From: an uncultured Bacteroidales bacterium
GTDB lineage: Bacteria; Bacteroidota; Bacteroidia; Bacteroidales; Paludibacteraceae
Direction of reading: 5' to 3'
DNA length: 64,000 bases
Assembly: GCA_902780495.1 (NCBI GenBank)
Contig: CACZFM010000001.1
Coordinates: 100,142-164,141, forward strand
Part shown: positions 45,533 through 54,707 of the stretch, piece after piece
Layout: the number at the start of each line of letters is the position of its first letter
Position numbering within the stretch: position 1 is the first letter of the stretch
Made by a program: the position numbers and the translations under genes
The notes under the pieces: model-generated
Databases searched by the model: none
Told to the model about the DNA's origin: nothing
What the model saw: only the letters and a program-made list of their open reading frames with translations

Positions 45533-48500
45533 ATGAAATATACATCATTTACAAAATCGCTAGTATTGGCTACCTTGTTTTTTGGGGCAAGCGTAGGTGT
45601 GGAAGCGCAAACTTTGTCTCTGTTGAATCGTGTTCAAGAGATTCCTGTGGAGAGTTTAGCACTTCCTGTTGTGTCAAGATCTCACAATGTGGCTGCATAT
45701 CAAGAGGAAGAGATGGGGACTGGAGATTGTTTTGATTTAACACAACTAGGGGTGAAAAATAAGATTAGATGTGGTAGTCAAGATGCAGAAGCTACTATCG
45801 AGGAAACATCGACCACGAAGCTTACAAAGTATGGGTGGACTGCTTTAGCTTGGGATGAGGATGCGAACGTACACCCTCGTCAAACACTGATGTCTGCGCA
45901 GGCTCAAGATGATTGGGTGGGGGCTTTAAGTGTACTCCCTCAGGGAGGTCAGTATTCTATTCGTATTTCGTCAGATGAGTATAAATCAGGGGATATAGGG
46001 AAAAGTTCTATGACTGCGTTTTATCAAAAGATACCCGCAGATCGCCCAGTTATGTCAATAGGTTATGCTGTGGTTATTGAAAATCCTGATCATGATTTTG
46101 CTAAGACATCTCTTGCGGCTGCTGATATGGCACAACCATGGATACGTATTTCGGTAATGGATTTGGGACCAGCAGGTAATAATGGAAGTGGCTATCTTAC
46201 TTGTCCGAAATTGGAGATACGTCCTGTAACAAATAAAGCAAGCGTTACGGGTGATAAGTGGTCTGTTGCTAATGTAGGTTCCAAATCGTATTATTGGCAG
46301 AATTGGGATACGATTCAATTGGATATGACGCAATACGTGGGGAATTGGGTTGTATTTATTTTTGAGAACTTTGATTGTGTGGTTTCGGGTGAAGATAATA
46401 CTAATCCTAAAGATCTGAAATATACATTATGTCCTACTCATCATAGGAGTAGGTTATATGTAAGTATGGATTGCGCTACTAAAGAACTTACACAGGCTTG
46501 CGCTGGAGAAAATGTTAACCTGACAGCTCCGGAAGGATTCAGTTACAAGTGGTATGCAACCAACAAACCCACGCAATCTTTAGGCACGACGCAAACGATT
46601 GCAGTTCCCGCTGATGCTACAGTGGATTATACCTGTGAAGTAAGCGATTATTGCAATAAAACAACGAAACTCACTACAAAAGTTTACTCTAATACCTACC
46701 GCTATGAAAGAACAATAGAGTACGGAGACAAGTATCCTTTCTATGGGGATGAACTGACAGATCCGGATACATATACAAAGGTTGTCCCAAATAAGAAGAA
46801 TTACTTAGGCTGTGACTCTATTGAAATCCTGACGCTCAATGTGAATGTGCCGCAAGTAATCACACAGGAGTGTAGTGGTAATGATATTATACTGACTGCA
46901 CCTGTCGGGTATGCGTCTTATCAATGGAAAAACACGTATCTGGAGGATATTCAGGGGGCGGTTAGTCGTCAATATACGGTCTCTGGCTTGCAGAGTGATG
47001 AGTCTGCCCGATTTGTTTGCCACATGGAAGATGCACAAGGTGGTGTTGTGGAATTGGAGGCGGTCGTTTATTCGAACACGCACACATTTACCGCGGTGAT
47101 TAATCAAGGAGAAACCTATCCGTTCTTTGGCAGTGATCTTTCGGTGGCGCAAACATATTCTCATCCGCTGCCTGGGCAGAGTTACTTGGGCTGTGACTCT
47201 ATTGTTGTTTTGAATCTTGTGGTGAGACAGGCAGAGAAAGAGGGTTGTTTCGATATGACGGATATTGAGAATGGTAATATCACTCTTTCAAATGTGGACT
47301 TTGGTTCGTTAGGTGGAGGATATGAAGGATGGAAGACTCCTGTTGCCTCCCCATATAATCATCCGCGTCAGACTCTTATCGCAGCGCAGGGAACGGATGC
47401 CTTGGTGTCCCAGTTGTCTGTGTTGCCCCCGAATAAGCAGACCTCTTTCCGTTTGGCATCGGATGCATACCAGACAAATGAAGCTCCTAAGGGCTCGGAA
47501 CTCGCTTTCTCGTATGTAGTGGAGAAGGATAATCCTCTTATCTTTATACAATATGCTTGTGTATTGGAAGATTCGAGACACAATCCGGCCTCTCAACAAT
47601 ATCCATTGGAGTCTAATCCTTGGGTGGAACTGAGTTTGCAACTTGGTGGAGCCGAAGGAGAAATCTGCAGTCACAATCCCGCAGTTGCAAGTTCTGTGAC
47701 GGGAACTGCTTGGAAAACGGTGGCCAGTGATGCCAACGGTAATCGTGCCTACTGGAAAGATTGGGAGTATATATCATTGGATTTGTCCAATAAGGTAGGG
47801 CAGAAGGTTAGCATAGTTTTGAGACAGCGTGATTGCGCAGTGGAGAGTGTGGGTACTTCTGTTACGAAATGTAGCGAGCACCATAGTAGTCGCCTGTACG
47901 CTTATTTAGGCTGTGCTCCCAAAGCAATAACGCAAGTTTGTGATAACAATGGAGTTACGCTTACAGCTCCCGAAGGTTGTCTGTATCAATGGTATAAGAA
48001 TGGAACCATTATGACCGGAGAAACTGCACAGACGTTGCATGTTGCTTATCCCGTCAGTGATGCAAAAGACCAATATAGTTGTGAGTTGGGAGGTATAGTC
48101 ACTCCTACTCCGATTGTCCTCCAATCTACGGTGTATTCCAATACGCATAGTTATGAAAAAACGATAGGATATAATGAGACATACAATTTTTATGGAGATA
48201 GACTGAGTGAGCCGAAGACCTATACCAAAGTGGTGCCCAATGTCAAGACTTATTTGGGATGTGACTCTATTGAGGTTCTGACCTTGCATGTTAATGCTGC
48301 AGTTTGTCTGGGAACGGCAAAAATGAAGAAGGATTCTATATGCGCAGATGAATCGGAGATGGTTATTGACCTTAATTTCACACAAGGCAATCCTTCTTCC
48401 TATGACCTCCGCTTCTCGGATGCAGCCAAAGCAGCAGGATTCAAAGATGTAACGGGGGTTTCGTTAAGCTTGGATGGAGAAGGTAATGCTGAAATAGCAA

Positions 48501-49144
48501 TCGATTTGGAAGCCGCTAATCCTACTACGGATGGCACGCCTTGGTACAAACGTCCGGGTACCTATCAGGTAACCGTGGTCGAACATGGCGAATGTGACAA
48601 TGACCCGCAGCAGACGCTTTCCTTTACCCTCTTGTACCCGTCCTCCATCATCACCCAACGCTGGAACGATGTGTTGGCACTCAACAACGATAAATACAAC
48701 GGAGGCTATGTATTCTCCCGCATTCGCTGGTTCCATGCCGGAGAGGGAGAAATCCAAGGAAGTGGCAGTCATAACAGTTATGTCTACCGTACTTTGGTGC
48801 CGGACGATGCCTATTGGGCAGAACTGACACGTTCTTCCGACGGGCAGACCGTCTGCACCTGCCGCAAGATTGCCGTCCATCAGGACGAAGCTACCGCCTT
48901 TGAAGACGGACAACTGGTGCACATCCGCCGTTTCAACGCACCGCAAGAGGTGGAAATAGCAACGGAAATATCAGGACATTACTATATGTACGATGCGCTG
49001 GGTAGACTGATTGCCACCGGCACATTCGGACATGAATATGGAAATATGACAATCGACCTTTCGGACGTACACTCCAATATGGTTATCATTACATTCCATG
49101 GTAATGAAGGAACAAAAGAAACAAAGAAACTAATCGCTTTTTAA
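45533..49144 (+). CDS. Large secreted surface protein with two copies of the shared module
   Basis: This 1203-residue exported protein has a signal peptide (LVLATLFFGASVGVEAQ). It contains two copies of the shared module: one from GDCFDLTQLGVKN to APEGFSYKWY and one from GCFDMTDIENGN to APEGCLYQWY. Each is followed by Ig-like and GCDSIE/GCDSIV repeats (three in total). The C-terminus has the shared domain YPSSIITQRWNDVLALNNDK and a type A sorting-like tail (SGHYYMYDALGRLIATGTF, NEGTKETKKLIAF). The first 2.9 kb are visibly more AT-rich than the last 0.7 kb. The OmpA gene starts 11 nt later. The ATG at 45533 was chosen over a TTG at 45527. Confidence 0.85.
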   Translation: MKYTSFTKSLVLATLFFGASVGVEAQTLSLLNRVQEIPVESLALPVVSRSHNVAAYQEEEMGTGDCFDLTQLGVKNKIRCGSQDAEATIEETSTTKLTKYGWTALAWDEDANVHPRQTLMSAQAQDDWVGALSVLPQGGQYSIRISSDEYKSGDIGKSSMTAFYQKIPADRPVMSIGYAVVIENPDHDFAKTSLAAADMAQPWIRISVMDLGPAGNNGSGYLTCPKLEIRPVTNKASVTGDKWSVANVGSKSYYWQNWDTIQLDMTQYVGNWVVFIFENFDCVVSGEDNTNPKDLKYTLCPTHHRSRLYVSMDCATKELTQACAGENVNLTAPEGFSYKWYATNKPTQSLGTTQTIAVPADATVDYTCEVSDYCNKTTKLTTKVYSNTYRYERTIEYGDKYPFYGDELTDPDTYTKVVPNKKNYLGCDSIEILTLNVNVPQVITQECSGNDIILTAPVGYASYQWKNTYLEDIQGAVSRQYTVSGLQSDESARFVCHMEDAQGGVVELEAVVYSNTHTFTAVINQGETYPFFGSDLSVAQTYSHPLPGQSYLGCDSIVVLNLVVRQAEKEGCFDMTDIENGNITLSNVDFGSLGGGYEGWKTPVASPYNHPRQTLIAAQGTDALVSQLSVLPPNKQTSFRLASDAYQTNEAPKGSELAFSYVVEKDNPLIFIQYACVLEDSRHNPASQQYPLESNPWVELSLQLGGAEGEICSHNPAVASSVTGTAWKTVASDANGNRAYWKDWEYISLDLSNKVGQKVSIVLRQRDCAVESVGTSVTKCSEHHSSRLYAYLGCAPKAITQVCDNNGVTLTAPEGCLYQWYKNGTIMTGETAQTLHVAYPVSDAKDQYSCELGGIVTPTPIVLQSTVYSNTHSYEKTIGYNETYNFYGDRLSEPKTYTKVVPNVKTYLGCDSIEVLTLHVNAAVCLGTAKMKKDSICADESEMVIDLNFTQGNPSSYDLRFSDAAKAAGFKDVTGVSLSLDGEGNAEIAIDLEAANPTTDGTPWYKRPGTYQVTVVEHGECDNDPQQTLSFTLLYPSSIITQRWNDVLALNNDKYNGGYVFSRIRWFHAGEGEIQGSGSHNSYVYRTLVPDDAYWAELTRSSDGQTVCTCRKIAVHQDEATAFEDGQLVHIRRFNAPQEVEIATEISGHYYMYDALGRLIATGTFGHEYGNMTIDLSDVHSNMVIITFHGNEGTKETKKLIAF

Positions 49145-49155
49145 TCGCTTAACAC

Positions 49156-50568
49156 ATGAAGTATATTATGAAACGGATTTGCTTTCTGATTTTGCTCTGT
49201 TCAGTGGTGGCTTATTCCTATGCAGAGCAGGAGACATCGGTAACTCGGCAGGCTTTTGCAGCTTCCAATCAGGAGTACAAGAAACCTCTGCACTATATCG
49301 GTCTGGGGGCGAAATTGGGATATAGCCAGTTCAATATGAAGGTTACCGGTGACGGCAATCAGAAGTGGAACATCCCCGGCGGAGCGAATGCAGGACTGGA
49401 ATTTAGGTACAAACTGGAGAAGAATGCTTTTCGCTTTACGGTGGGGCTTGATGCTACCTATGCGGGCAATAGTTTCCGCGGCAATATAACCGACTCTCGG
49501 CAGTTGTATTTGCCTACTCAAGAGATGACGTTCCATTACAATATCAACGATATTCGTGAAATGGAGCATGTGCTTGAAGTGGGGTTGCCTATCATGGTGG
49601 GTGCCAATTTCAAAGGTTTCTACGCACAGGCAGGTGTCCGTCTGGGACTGCCCGTTTGGAATAAGTACAAACTGACATCCAATATCGAAACCACCATCAC
49701 CGATGTGCGTGCTATTGAGGATTATACCAATATGCCGAACCATTACCTGACCACCTATTCCAAGGATAATAACGGAAAGATGGATCTCAGTATGTTGAAC
49801 CCGCAGGTGGCAATCGAATTGGGTACCAGTCTCGATCGTTGGATGCAGAAGAAGATTGAGAACTTCGAGCCCGGATACAAACCTACGTTCGCTGAACTTC
49901 TTCATTATGAGGTGGCACTCTATGCCAATATCGGAGTCTTGGATTACCATCAGAGCCCTAAAGGCGAATTCTATTCCTATACAGAGGGACAGATTCCTGA
50001 AATAGCTTCGGTTCAGACCATTACGGCGGATAAGGAACGGGCCACCAAAACGATGGTACCATGGAACGTTGGAGTCCGCTTCAATGTATATTACGAACTA
50101 TTTGAAGCTCCTAAGGCTCCGAAGAAGAAACGCCAGCACCGCGACCGTCCGGACGCTGTCATTGAGGAGGAACCCGAACCTGTCATTGAGGAAGTCGTTT
50201 ATAAGGGCGACACGGTGCAAAAGGGTGACACAATCCGCTTGGACAATCTCTATTTCGATACCGACAAGACCATTATTCTTCCCAATAGTATGTGGGTGGT
50301 TGAGGATCTTGCCACTTGGTTGAACGAGAATCCTTCTATCAAGATTACCTTGGTGGGTCATACCGACAATGTGGGTACCGCCCGTTACAACAAACGCTTG
50401 AGTCAGGGACGTGTTAATTCAGTGAAAGCCGAACTGGTTAAACGTGGCGTAGGTGCGGATCGTGTGCACACCATAGGTAAAGGTCTTACAGAACCTATTG
50501 CGGATAATAGCACAGCCGAAGGACGTGCGAAGAACCGCCGTGTAGAAATTATTATTGACGAAAAATAA
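49156..50568 (+). CDS. OmpA-family outer membrane protein
   Basis: This 470-residue protein has a signal peptide (MKRICFLILLCSVVAYSYA) and a beta-barrel-like domain with YIGLGAKLGYSQFNMKV, GLEFRYKLEKNAFRFTVGL and FYAQAGVRLGLPVWNKY. A Pro/Glu linker (DAVIEEEPEPVIEEV) follows, then an OmpA peptidoglycan-binding domain from about residue 359 (LDNLYFDTDKTIILPN) with LVGHTDNVGTARYNKRLSQG and GRAKNRRVEIII. It resembles the OmpA protein at 23.5 kb. Starts at 49156 or 49168 are both possible. Its place right after a sorted surface protein suggests an anchoring or assembly role, by inference. Confidence 0.88.
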   Translation: MKYIMKRICFLILLCSVVAYSYAEQETSVTRQAFAASNQEYKKPLHYIGLGAKLGYSQFNMKVTGDGNQKWNIPGGANAGLEFRYKLEKNAFRFTVGLDATYAGNSFRGNITDSRQLYLPTQEMTFHYNINDIREMEHVLEVGLPIMVGANFKGFYAQAGVRLGLPVWNKYKLTSNIETTITDVRAIEDYTNMPNHYLTTYSKDNNGKMDLSMLNPQVAIELGTSLDRWMQKKIENFEPGYKPTFAELLHYEVALYANIGVLDYHQSPKGEFYSYTEGQIPEIASVQTITADKERATKTMVPWNVGVRFNVYYELFEAPKAPKKKRQHRDRPDAVIEEEPEPVIEEVVYKGDTVQKGDTIRLDNLYFDTDKTIILPNSMWVVEDLATWLNENPSIKITLVGHTDNVGTARYNKRLSQGRVNSVKAELVKRGVGADRVHTIGKGLTEPIADNSTAEGRAKNRRVEIIIDEK

Positions 50569-50575
50569 TAGACAT

Positions 50576-51520
50576 ATGAAACATCTCTCTATAGTAGTCG
50601 TTAGTCTCTGCCTGTTATTGTCCATTCCTGTATTGGCAGACAACAACGCCACCAATTGTCTGGTTGTTTGGGGCCAGGGAGGTATCGCTAATTATGTAGG
50701 AAAAACGGATGGGGCCAAACCTTCCATCGGAGGTGGAGGCGGTATCGGTATCGGATACGAATACCGTGGTCGCGCGTTCCTTTTGCAGACGGGTTTGGGA
50801 GGACAAGTCACCAGCACGGGATTGAAAATCACAGATGCGGATTATGATGTGTTGGGGTTATACGATTCCGAGAACTGGCAGATTAAAGACTATCAGTATC
50901 AGGAGCGTAACCGTCGCGATGCTTGCACGCAAGTGGCACTTCAGGTTCCCTTGTTGGTAGGTGCGCATTTCGATTATTTCTACTTCCTTGCCGGTGCCAA
51001 ACTCAATGTCTATGCCTACAACCAGACGAAAGTAAAGGCTACCTATCGTACATTGGGTTACTACGATGAGTTTATTGATCCGTTTGAGGATATGAACAAC
51101 CACAAGTATTTCACTTCAGGCGATATCACCACAACGGTTAAGAATAGTCTCAGCATCAATGTGGCAGCCAGTGTGGAATTGGGAGGAGAGTTTGTCCTGA
51201 AAGAGACACGTGGTTCTGGTAATCAGTATCTGCGAGTGGCTGCTTTCGCGGATTTCAATTTGCTGAACGATGCTCAAAAATCAGCCAAGGCTCCTATATC
51301 GTATCCCACAACACTTGCGGGTATTAACACATTGCAGGATGTTCGCCAGGTGGACTATATGCATTCTTCTATGGCCACCAATCCTTTGCATCAGCTTGTC
51401 GCAGGTATTAAGGTAACGTTCCTTATTTCCAGCGGTGTCAAGTACAACTGCGTGATGTGCCAAGGAGGATATCCGTCTGACCGTGATCGTCGCCGTGGCA
51501 GTCGCTTATTGCTGAACTAA
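50576..51520 (+). CDS. Porin-like outer membrane beta-barrel protein
   Basis: This exported protein of 314 residues has the signal peptide MKHLSIVVVSLCLLLSIPVLA. Alternating glycine/aromatic stretches are typical of small outer membrane barrels (GGGGGIGIGYEYRGRAFLLQ, FDYFYFLAGAKLNVYAYNQ). It ends in a basic tail (RDRRRGSRLLLN) rather than the usual terminal aromatic residue. No named family is recognised. The ATG at 50576 lies 7 nt after the OmpA stop, so it is probably the last gene of the operon starting at 45.5 kb. Confidence 0.75.
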   Translation: MKHLSIVVVSLCLLLSIPVLADNNATNCLVVWGQGGIANYVGKTDGAKPSIGGGGGIGIGYEYRGRAFLLQTGLGGQVTSTGLKITDADYDVLGLYDSENWQIKDYQYQERNRRDACTQVALQVPLLVGAHFDYFYFLAGAKLNVYAYNQTKVKATYRTLGYYDEFIDPFEDMNNHKYFTSGDITTTVKNSLSINVAASVELGGEFVLKETRGSGNQYLRVAAFADFNLLNDAQKSAKAPISYPTTLAGINTLQDVRQVDYMHSSMATNPLHQLVAGIKVTFLISSGVKYNCVMCQGGYPSDRDRRRGSRLLLN

Positions 51521-51573
51521 TTAGGGCAAAAGTGAGTGAAAAAATAGAAAAAAATCACTTTTCTTGTAAAAAA

Positions 51574-51605
51574 TTTGTACAATCCGAAAAATTGTAGTAC
51601 CTTTG
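51574..51605 (+). promoter_or_regulatory. Promoter of the ribosomal protein operon
   Basis: TTTG at 51574-51577, a 20-nt spacer and TACCTTTG at 51598-51605 lie 64 nt upstream of rpsF. Confidence 0.8.
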
Positions 51606-51669
51606 CACGCTTTTTTCGGCAAATGGCTGGAAAGCTGAATATAATTATTAACTAAAAACAACTAACAGT

Positions 51670-52017
51670 ATGTTAAATCACTACGAAGCCGCTTTCGTTT
51701 TGACTCCCGTTTTGTCTGAAACCCAGATGAAGGAAGCGGTTGACAAATTCGAGAACCTTCTCAAGACGAATGGTGGTTCCATTTTGAATCGTGAGGAGTG
51801 GGGGCTCAAGAAATTGGCTTACCCCATCCAAGGCAAGACTACGGGATTCTATGCGCTTATCCAATTTGATGTAGAACCTGCAGTTATCGCAACTCTCGAG
51901 ACTGAATTCCGTCGTGATGAGCGAGTTATTCGCTTCCTCACTACACGTCTTGACAAGTACGCATTTGAATATGCGGAGAAACGTCGTAATGCAAACTTTA
52001 AAAAGGAGGAGGCTTAA
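51670..52017 (+). CDS. rpsF: 30S ribosomal protein S6
   Basis: S6 binds 16S rRNA together with S18 in the platform of the small subunit. The 115-residue protein begins [20 protein letters not shown] and contains [20 protein letters not shown] and [19 protein letters not shown], which are classic S6 features. It starts the rpsF-rpsR-rplI-rpmE2 operon and is spaced 2 nt from rpsR. Confidence 0.97.
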   Translation: MLNHYEAAFVLTPVLSETQMKEAVDKFENLLKTNGGSILNREEWGLKKLAYPIQGKTTGFYALIQFDVEPAVIATLETEFRRDERVIRFLTTRLDKYAFEYAEKRRNANFKKEEA

Positions 52018-52019
52018 CT

Positions 52020-52286
52020 ATGGCACAGAATGATGAAATCCGTTATCTGACCCCGCAACAGAACGATCAGAAAAAGAAAAAGTACTGCCGCTTCCTCAAG
52101 TCCGGCATTAAGTACATCGATTACAAAGATCCTGAGTTCCTTAAGAAGTTCCTTAACGAACAAGGAAAAATCCTTCCCCGTCGTATCACCGGTACAAGCC
52201 TGAAGTTCCAGCGTAAAGTTGCTCAGGCCGTTAAGAAAGCACGTCACTTGGCGCTCCTTCCTTATGTAACCGATATGATGAAGTAA
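52020..52286 (+). CDS. rpsR: 30S ribosomal protein S18
   Basis: S18 partners S6. The 88-residue protein has [20 protein letters not shown], the [20 protein letters not shown] core and [17 protein letters not shown], all typical. It lies between rpsF and rplI. Confidence 0.97.
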   Translation: MAQNDEIRYLTPQQNDQKKKKYCRFLKSGIKYIDYKDPEFLKKFLNEQGKILPRRITGTSLKFQRKVAQAVKKARHLALLPYVTDMMK

Positions 52287-52310
52287 CCCCTAAAAGAAAG
52301 GAAACAAGTT

Positions 52311-52754
52311 ATGGAAATTATATTGATTCAGGATGTAGCGAATCTGGGCTACAAAAACGATATCGTGAAGGTGAAAGACGGTTATGGACGTAACTATCTT
52401 ATCCCTAATAAAATGGCTATCATTGCTAATGAAAGCAATCGTAAGCAGCTTGCGGAGAACATGAAGCAGCAGGCCAAGAAGATGGCTGAAATGTTGGCTT
52501 CTGCGCAGCAACTTGCTGAGAAACTGGCCGCTATGACAATCACTGTTGCTGTCAAAGCCAACGAAGATGGTAAAATCTTCGGTACGGTTACCACCGCTCA
52601 AGTCTCTGAGGCTTTGGCTGCACAGGGTATTGAGATTGACCGTAAGGTTATCACTATCGAACCTGTGAAGGAACTGGGTGAAGCGGTTGCTGTCGCTCGT
52701 CTCCATCGTGAGGTTAAGGCAGAAATAAAACTGAATGTAGTTGCTGAACAATAA
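52311..52754 (+). CDS. rplI: 50S ribosomal protein L9
   Basis: L9 is a two-domain protein at the base of the L1 stalk. The 147-residue protein has the N-terminal signature MEIILIQDVANLGYKNDIVK with GYGRNYLIPNKMAI, a long central helix (KQQAKKMAEMLASAQQLAEK), and a C-terminal domain starting near DGKIFGTVTTAQVSEAL. Confidence 0.97.
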   Translation: MEIILIQDVANLGYKNDIVKVKDGYGRNYLIPNKMAIIANESNRKQLAENMKQQAKKMAEMLASAQQLAEKLAAMTITVAVKANEDGKIFGTVTTAQVSEALAAQGIEIDRKVITIEPVKELGEAVAVARLHREVKAEIKLNVVAEQ

Positions 52755-52769
52755 ATTGAAGTGTAGATT

Positions 52770-53021
52770 ATGAAACAAGGAATTCATCCGGATAACTACC
52801 GCGTGGTAGTATTCAAAGATATGAGTGATGGAACTCAGTTCTTCAGTCGCTCCACCGCAGCAACCAAGGACACCATCGAAATTGAAGGTACCACTTATCC
52901 GCTTATCAAGTTGGAGATTTCGAATACGAGTCACCCCTTCTATACGGGTAAGTCCAAACTTGTGGATACCGCTGGTCGTGTGGACAAGTTCATGTCCCGT
53001 TACGGCAACCGCAAGAAATAA
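52770..53021 (+). CDS. rpmE2: 50S ribosomal protein L31 type B
   Basis: The 83-residue protein matches type B L31: [40 protein letters not shown] and [11 protein letters not shown]. It lacks the zinc-binding cysteines of type A L31, as expected for this form. It ends the ribosomal operon and is followed by a strong terminator. Confidence 0.95.
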   Translation: MKQGIHPDNYRVVVFKDMSDGTQFFSRSTAATKDTIEIEGTTYPLIKLEISNTSHPFYTGKSKLVDTAGRVDKFMSRYGNRKK

Positions 53022-53077
53022 GAACTCACGATGGGAGTGTGCAAGGTTATGTCTTTCTCGCTCCGTGTCTGTATAGC

Positions 53078-53106
53078 AAAAAGACCTGCCTCTTGCAGGT
53101 CTTTTT
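53078..53106 (+). terminator. Rho-independent terminator of the ribosomal operon
   Basis: AAAAAGACCTGC and GCAGGTCTTTTT form a perfect 12-bp stem around a 5-nt loop. The right arm ends in five T. The left A run could also serve the minus strand. Confidence 0.93.
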
Positions 53107-53142
53107 GTAAGAAAAAGCAATTTCGTTTGCTTCCGTAGAAGT

Positions 53143-54060
53143 ATGTATATCAAAAAGAAGAACAATACGATTCTTTCGGTGGATCAACCTACCACCTTGC
53201 TCCCATTTCTCATGGCGAAGCATTGTGCATCTCGCACTGCTGCCAAATCATTGCTTTCGCATAGATTGGTCATGGTGAACGGTAGTGTGCAGACTCGTTT
53301 TGATACACAGCTTTGTGTGGAAGACAAAGTCACTGTTGTTGCAGGGAAGGGTAATTTGGAACTTCGGCATCCGAAGTTGAAACTCGTTTATGAAGACGAT
53401 TATCTCCTTGTCGTGGAGAAGCAGCCTGGCTTGCTGACCGTACCTGCTCATCAAGGGGGCCAGGAAACTACGGTGATGTCTATCCTTCGTGCGTATGTGC
53501 GCAAGCAGAACCCTCGTAACGCTGTCTTTGTCGTTCACCGCTTGGATCGTGAAACGAGCGGCTTGCTGGTCGTGGCTAAATCATCGGAATTGCAGGAGTA
53601 CATGCGTACCTATTGGAAAGAGTTGGTCACTCGTCGTACGTATATCGCTGTGGCGGAGGGGCGTTTTCTTCAACCGGAGGGGAAAATTCGTTCTTGGTTT
53701 ACGGAGGATAAACGCAATGCAATGGTCTATAGTTCGCCTACAGATGATGGCGGCGATTTGGCAGTAACCAATTACAAGGTCCTTAAAACTTCTTCTTCGG
53801 AAGATCCGAATGCCGTCTTGTCGCTTGTCGAACTGAATCTGGAAACAGGGCGCACCAATCAAATTCGTGTCCATCTTGCTTCGCAAGGGCATCCTGTATT
53901 AGGTGACCGTAAGTACGGACACGGTAACCAGTTGAGTCCTGCTGATCGTTTGTGCCTGCATGCACGCGTATTGGAATTTATTCATCCGGCAACAGAACAA
54001 ACGGTTCATTTTGAAACACCTGTACCCAAAGAGTTTCTTCGTTTGGTCGCAAACAAGTAG
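53143..54060 (+). CDS. RluA/RluD-family pseudouridine synthase
   Basis: This enzyme isomerises uridine to pseudouridine in RNA. The 305-residue protein has an N-terminal S4 RNA-binding domain (SRTAAKSLLSHRLVMVNGSV) and then the catalytic domain. It contains YEDDYLLVVEKQPGLLTVPA, the active-site HRLDRETSGLLVVAK with D135, and the C-terminal LETGRTNQIRVHLASQGHPV and GDRKYG. Which RNA it modifies cannot be told. It starts 37 nt after the terminator, with no clear promoter box. Confidence 0.92.
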   Translation: MYIKKKNNTILSVDQPTTLLPFLMAKHCASRTAAKSLLSHRLVMVNGSVQTRFDTQLCVEDKVTVVAGKGNLELRHPKLKLVYEDDYLLVVEKQPGLLTVPAHQGGQETTVMSILRAYVRKQNPRNAVFVVHRLDRETSGLLVVAKSSELQEYMRTYWKELVTRRTYIAVAEGRFLQPEGKIRSWFTEDKRNAMVYSSPTDDGGDLAVTNYKVLKTSSSEDPNAVLSLVELNLETGRTNQIRVHLASQGHPVLGDRKYGHGNQLSPADRLCLHARVLEFIHPATEQTVHFETPVPKEFLRLVANK

Positions 54061-54074
54061 TAATAGTATCTTTG
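54042..54074 (+). promoter_or_regulatory. Promoter of adk
   Basis: TTTG at 54042-54045 (inside the preceding gene), a 21-nt spacer and TATCTTTG at 54067-54074 lie 25 nt upstream of adk. Confidence 0.7.
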
Positions 54075-54098
54075 CACGTTTAAAGAATAAAAGAACAT

Positions 54099-54689
54099 AT
54101 GTTGAATATCATTTTATGCGGAGCGCCTGGCAGTGGAAAAGGAACGCAATCAGAGCTCCTCGTTGAAAAATATGGATTGCAGCATCTTTCTACGGGAGAT
54201 GTGCTTCGTGCCGAAATTCGTTCCGGCAGTGAGTTGGGAAAAGAGATTGATGAAATTATATCCCAAGGAAATCTGGTCCCTGACCATAAGATGATTCATA
54301 TCATCGAAAAGTATCTCGATTCGCTAACCTCGTCCTGCAAAGGCGTAATCTTTGACGGATTCCCTCGTACGGTACAACAAGCCGAATCGCTTACAATGAT
54401 GCTTCGCCGTCGGGGAATGAAGGCTGTGATGCTGGATCTGTTCGTGGAGGAAGATGAAGTCTTCAAGCGTCTTTTGGAGCGCGGTAAGATTAGCGGTCGG
54501 GCGGATGATAATTTTGCCACCATTCGCCAGCGTATCAAAATCTACCACGAAGTTACGAAACCAGTATGTATTTACTATCTGCAGCGTCGCAACTATTTCC
54601 TTATTAACGGCAATTATGCCATAGAGGACACATTTGCACAGATAGATACCATTCTCTCGCTTGTCAAACCGGTTATAGAAACTGAGTAA
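54099..54689 (+). CDS. adk: Adenylate kinase
   Basis: Adk interconverts ATP, ADP and AMP. The 196-residue protein has the P-loop GAPGSGKGTQSE, the AMP-binding HLSTGDVLRAEIRSGSELGK, the DGFPRTVQQAESL motif and the LID-region ERGKISGRADDN. It is the short-LID form without a zinc finger, as usual in Bacteroidota. Confidence 0.97.
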   Translation: MLNIILCGAPGSGKGTQSELLVEKYGLQHLSTGDVLRAEIRSGSELGKEIDEIISQGNLVPDHKMIHIIEKYLDSLTSSCKGVIFDGFPRTVQQAESLTMMLRRRGMKAVMLDLFVEEDEVFKRLLERGKISGRADDNFATIRQRIKIYHEVTKPVCIYYLQRRNYFLINGNYAIEDTFAQIDTILSLVKPVIETE

Positions 54690-54707
54690 CTTAACAGTTT
54701 AATACCT

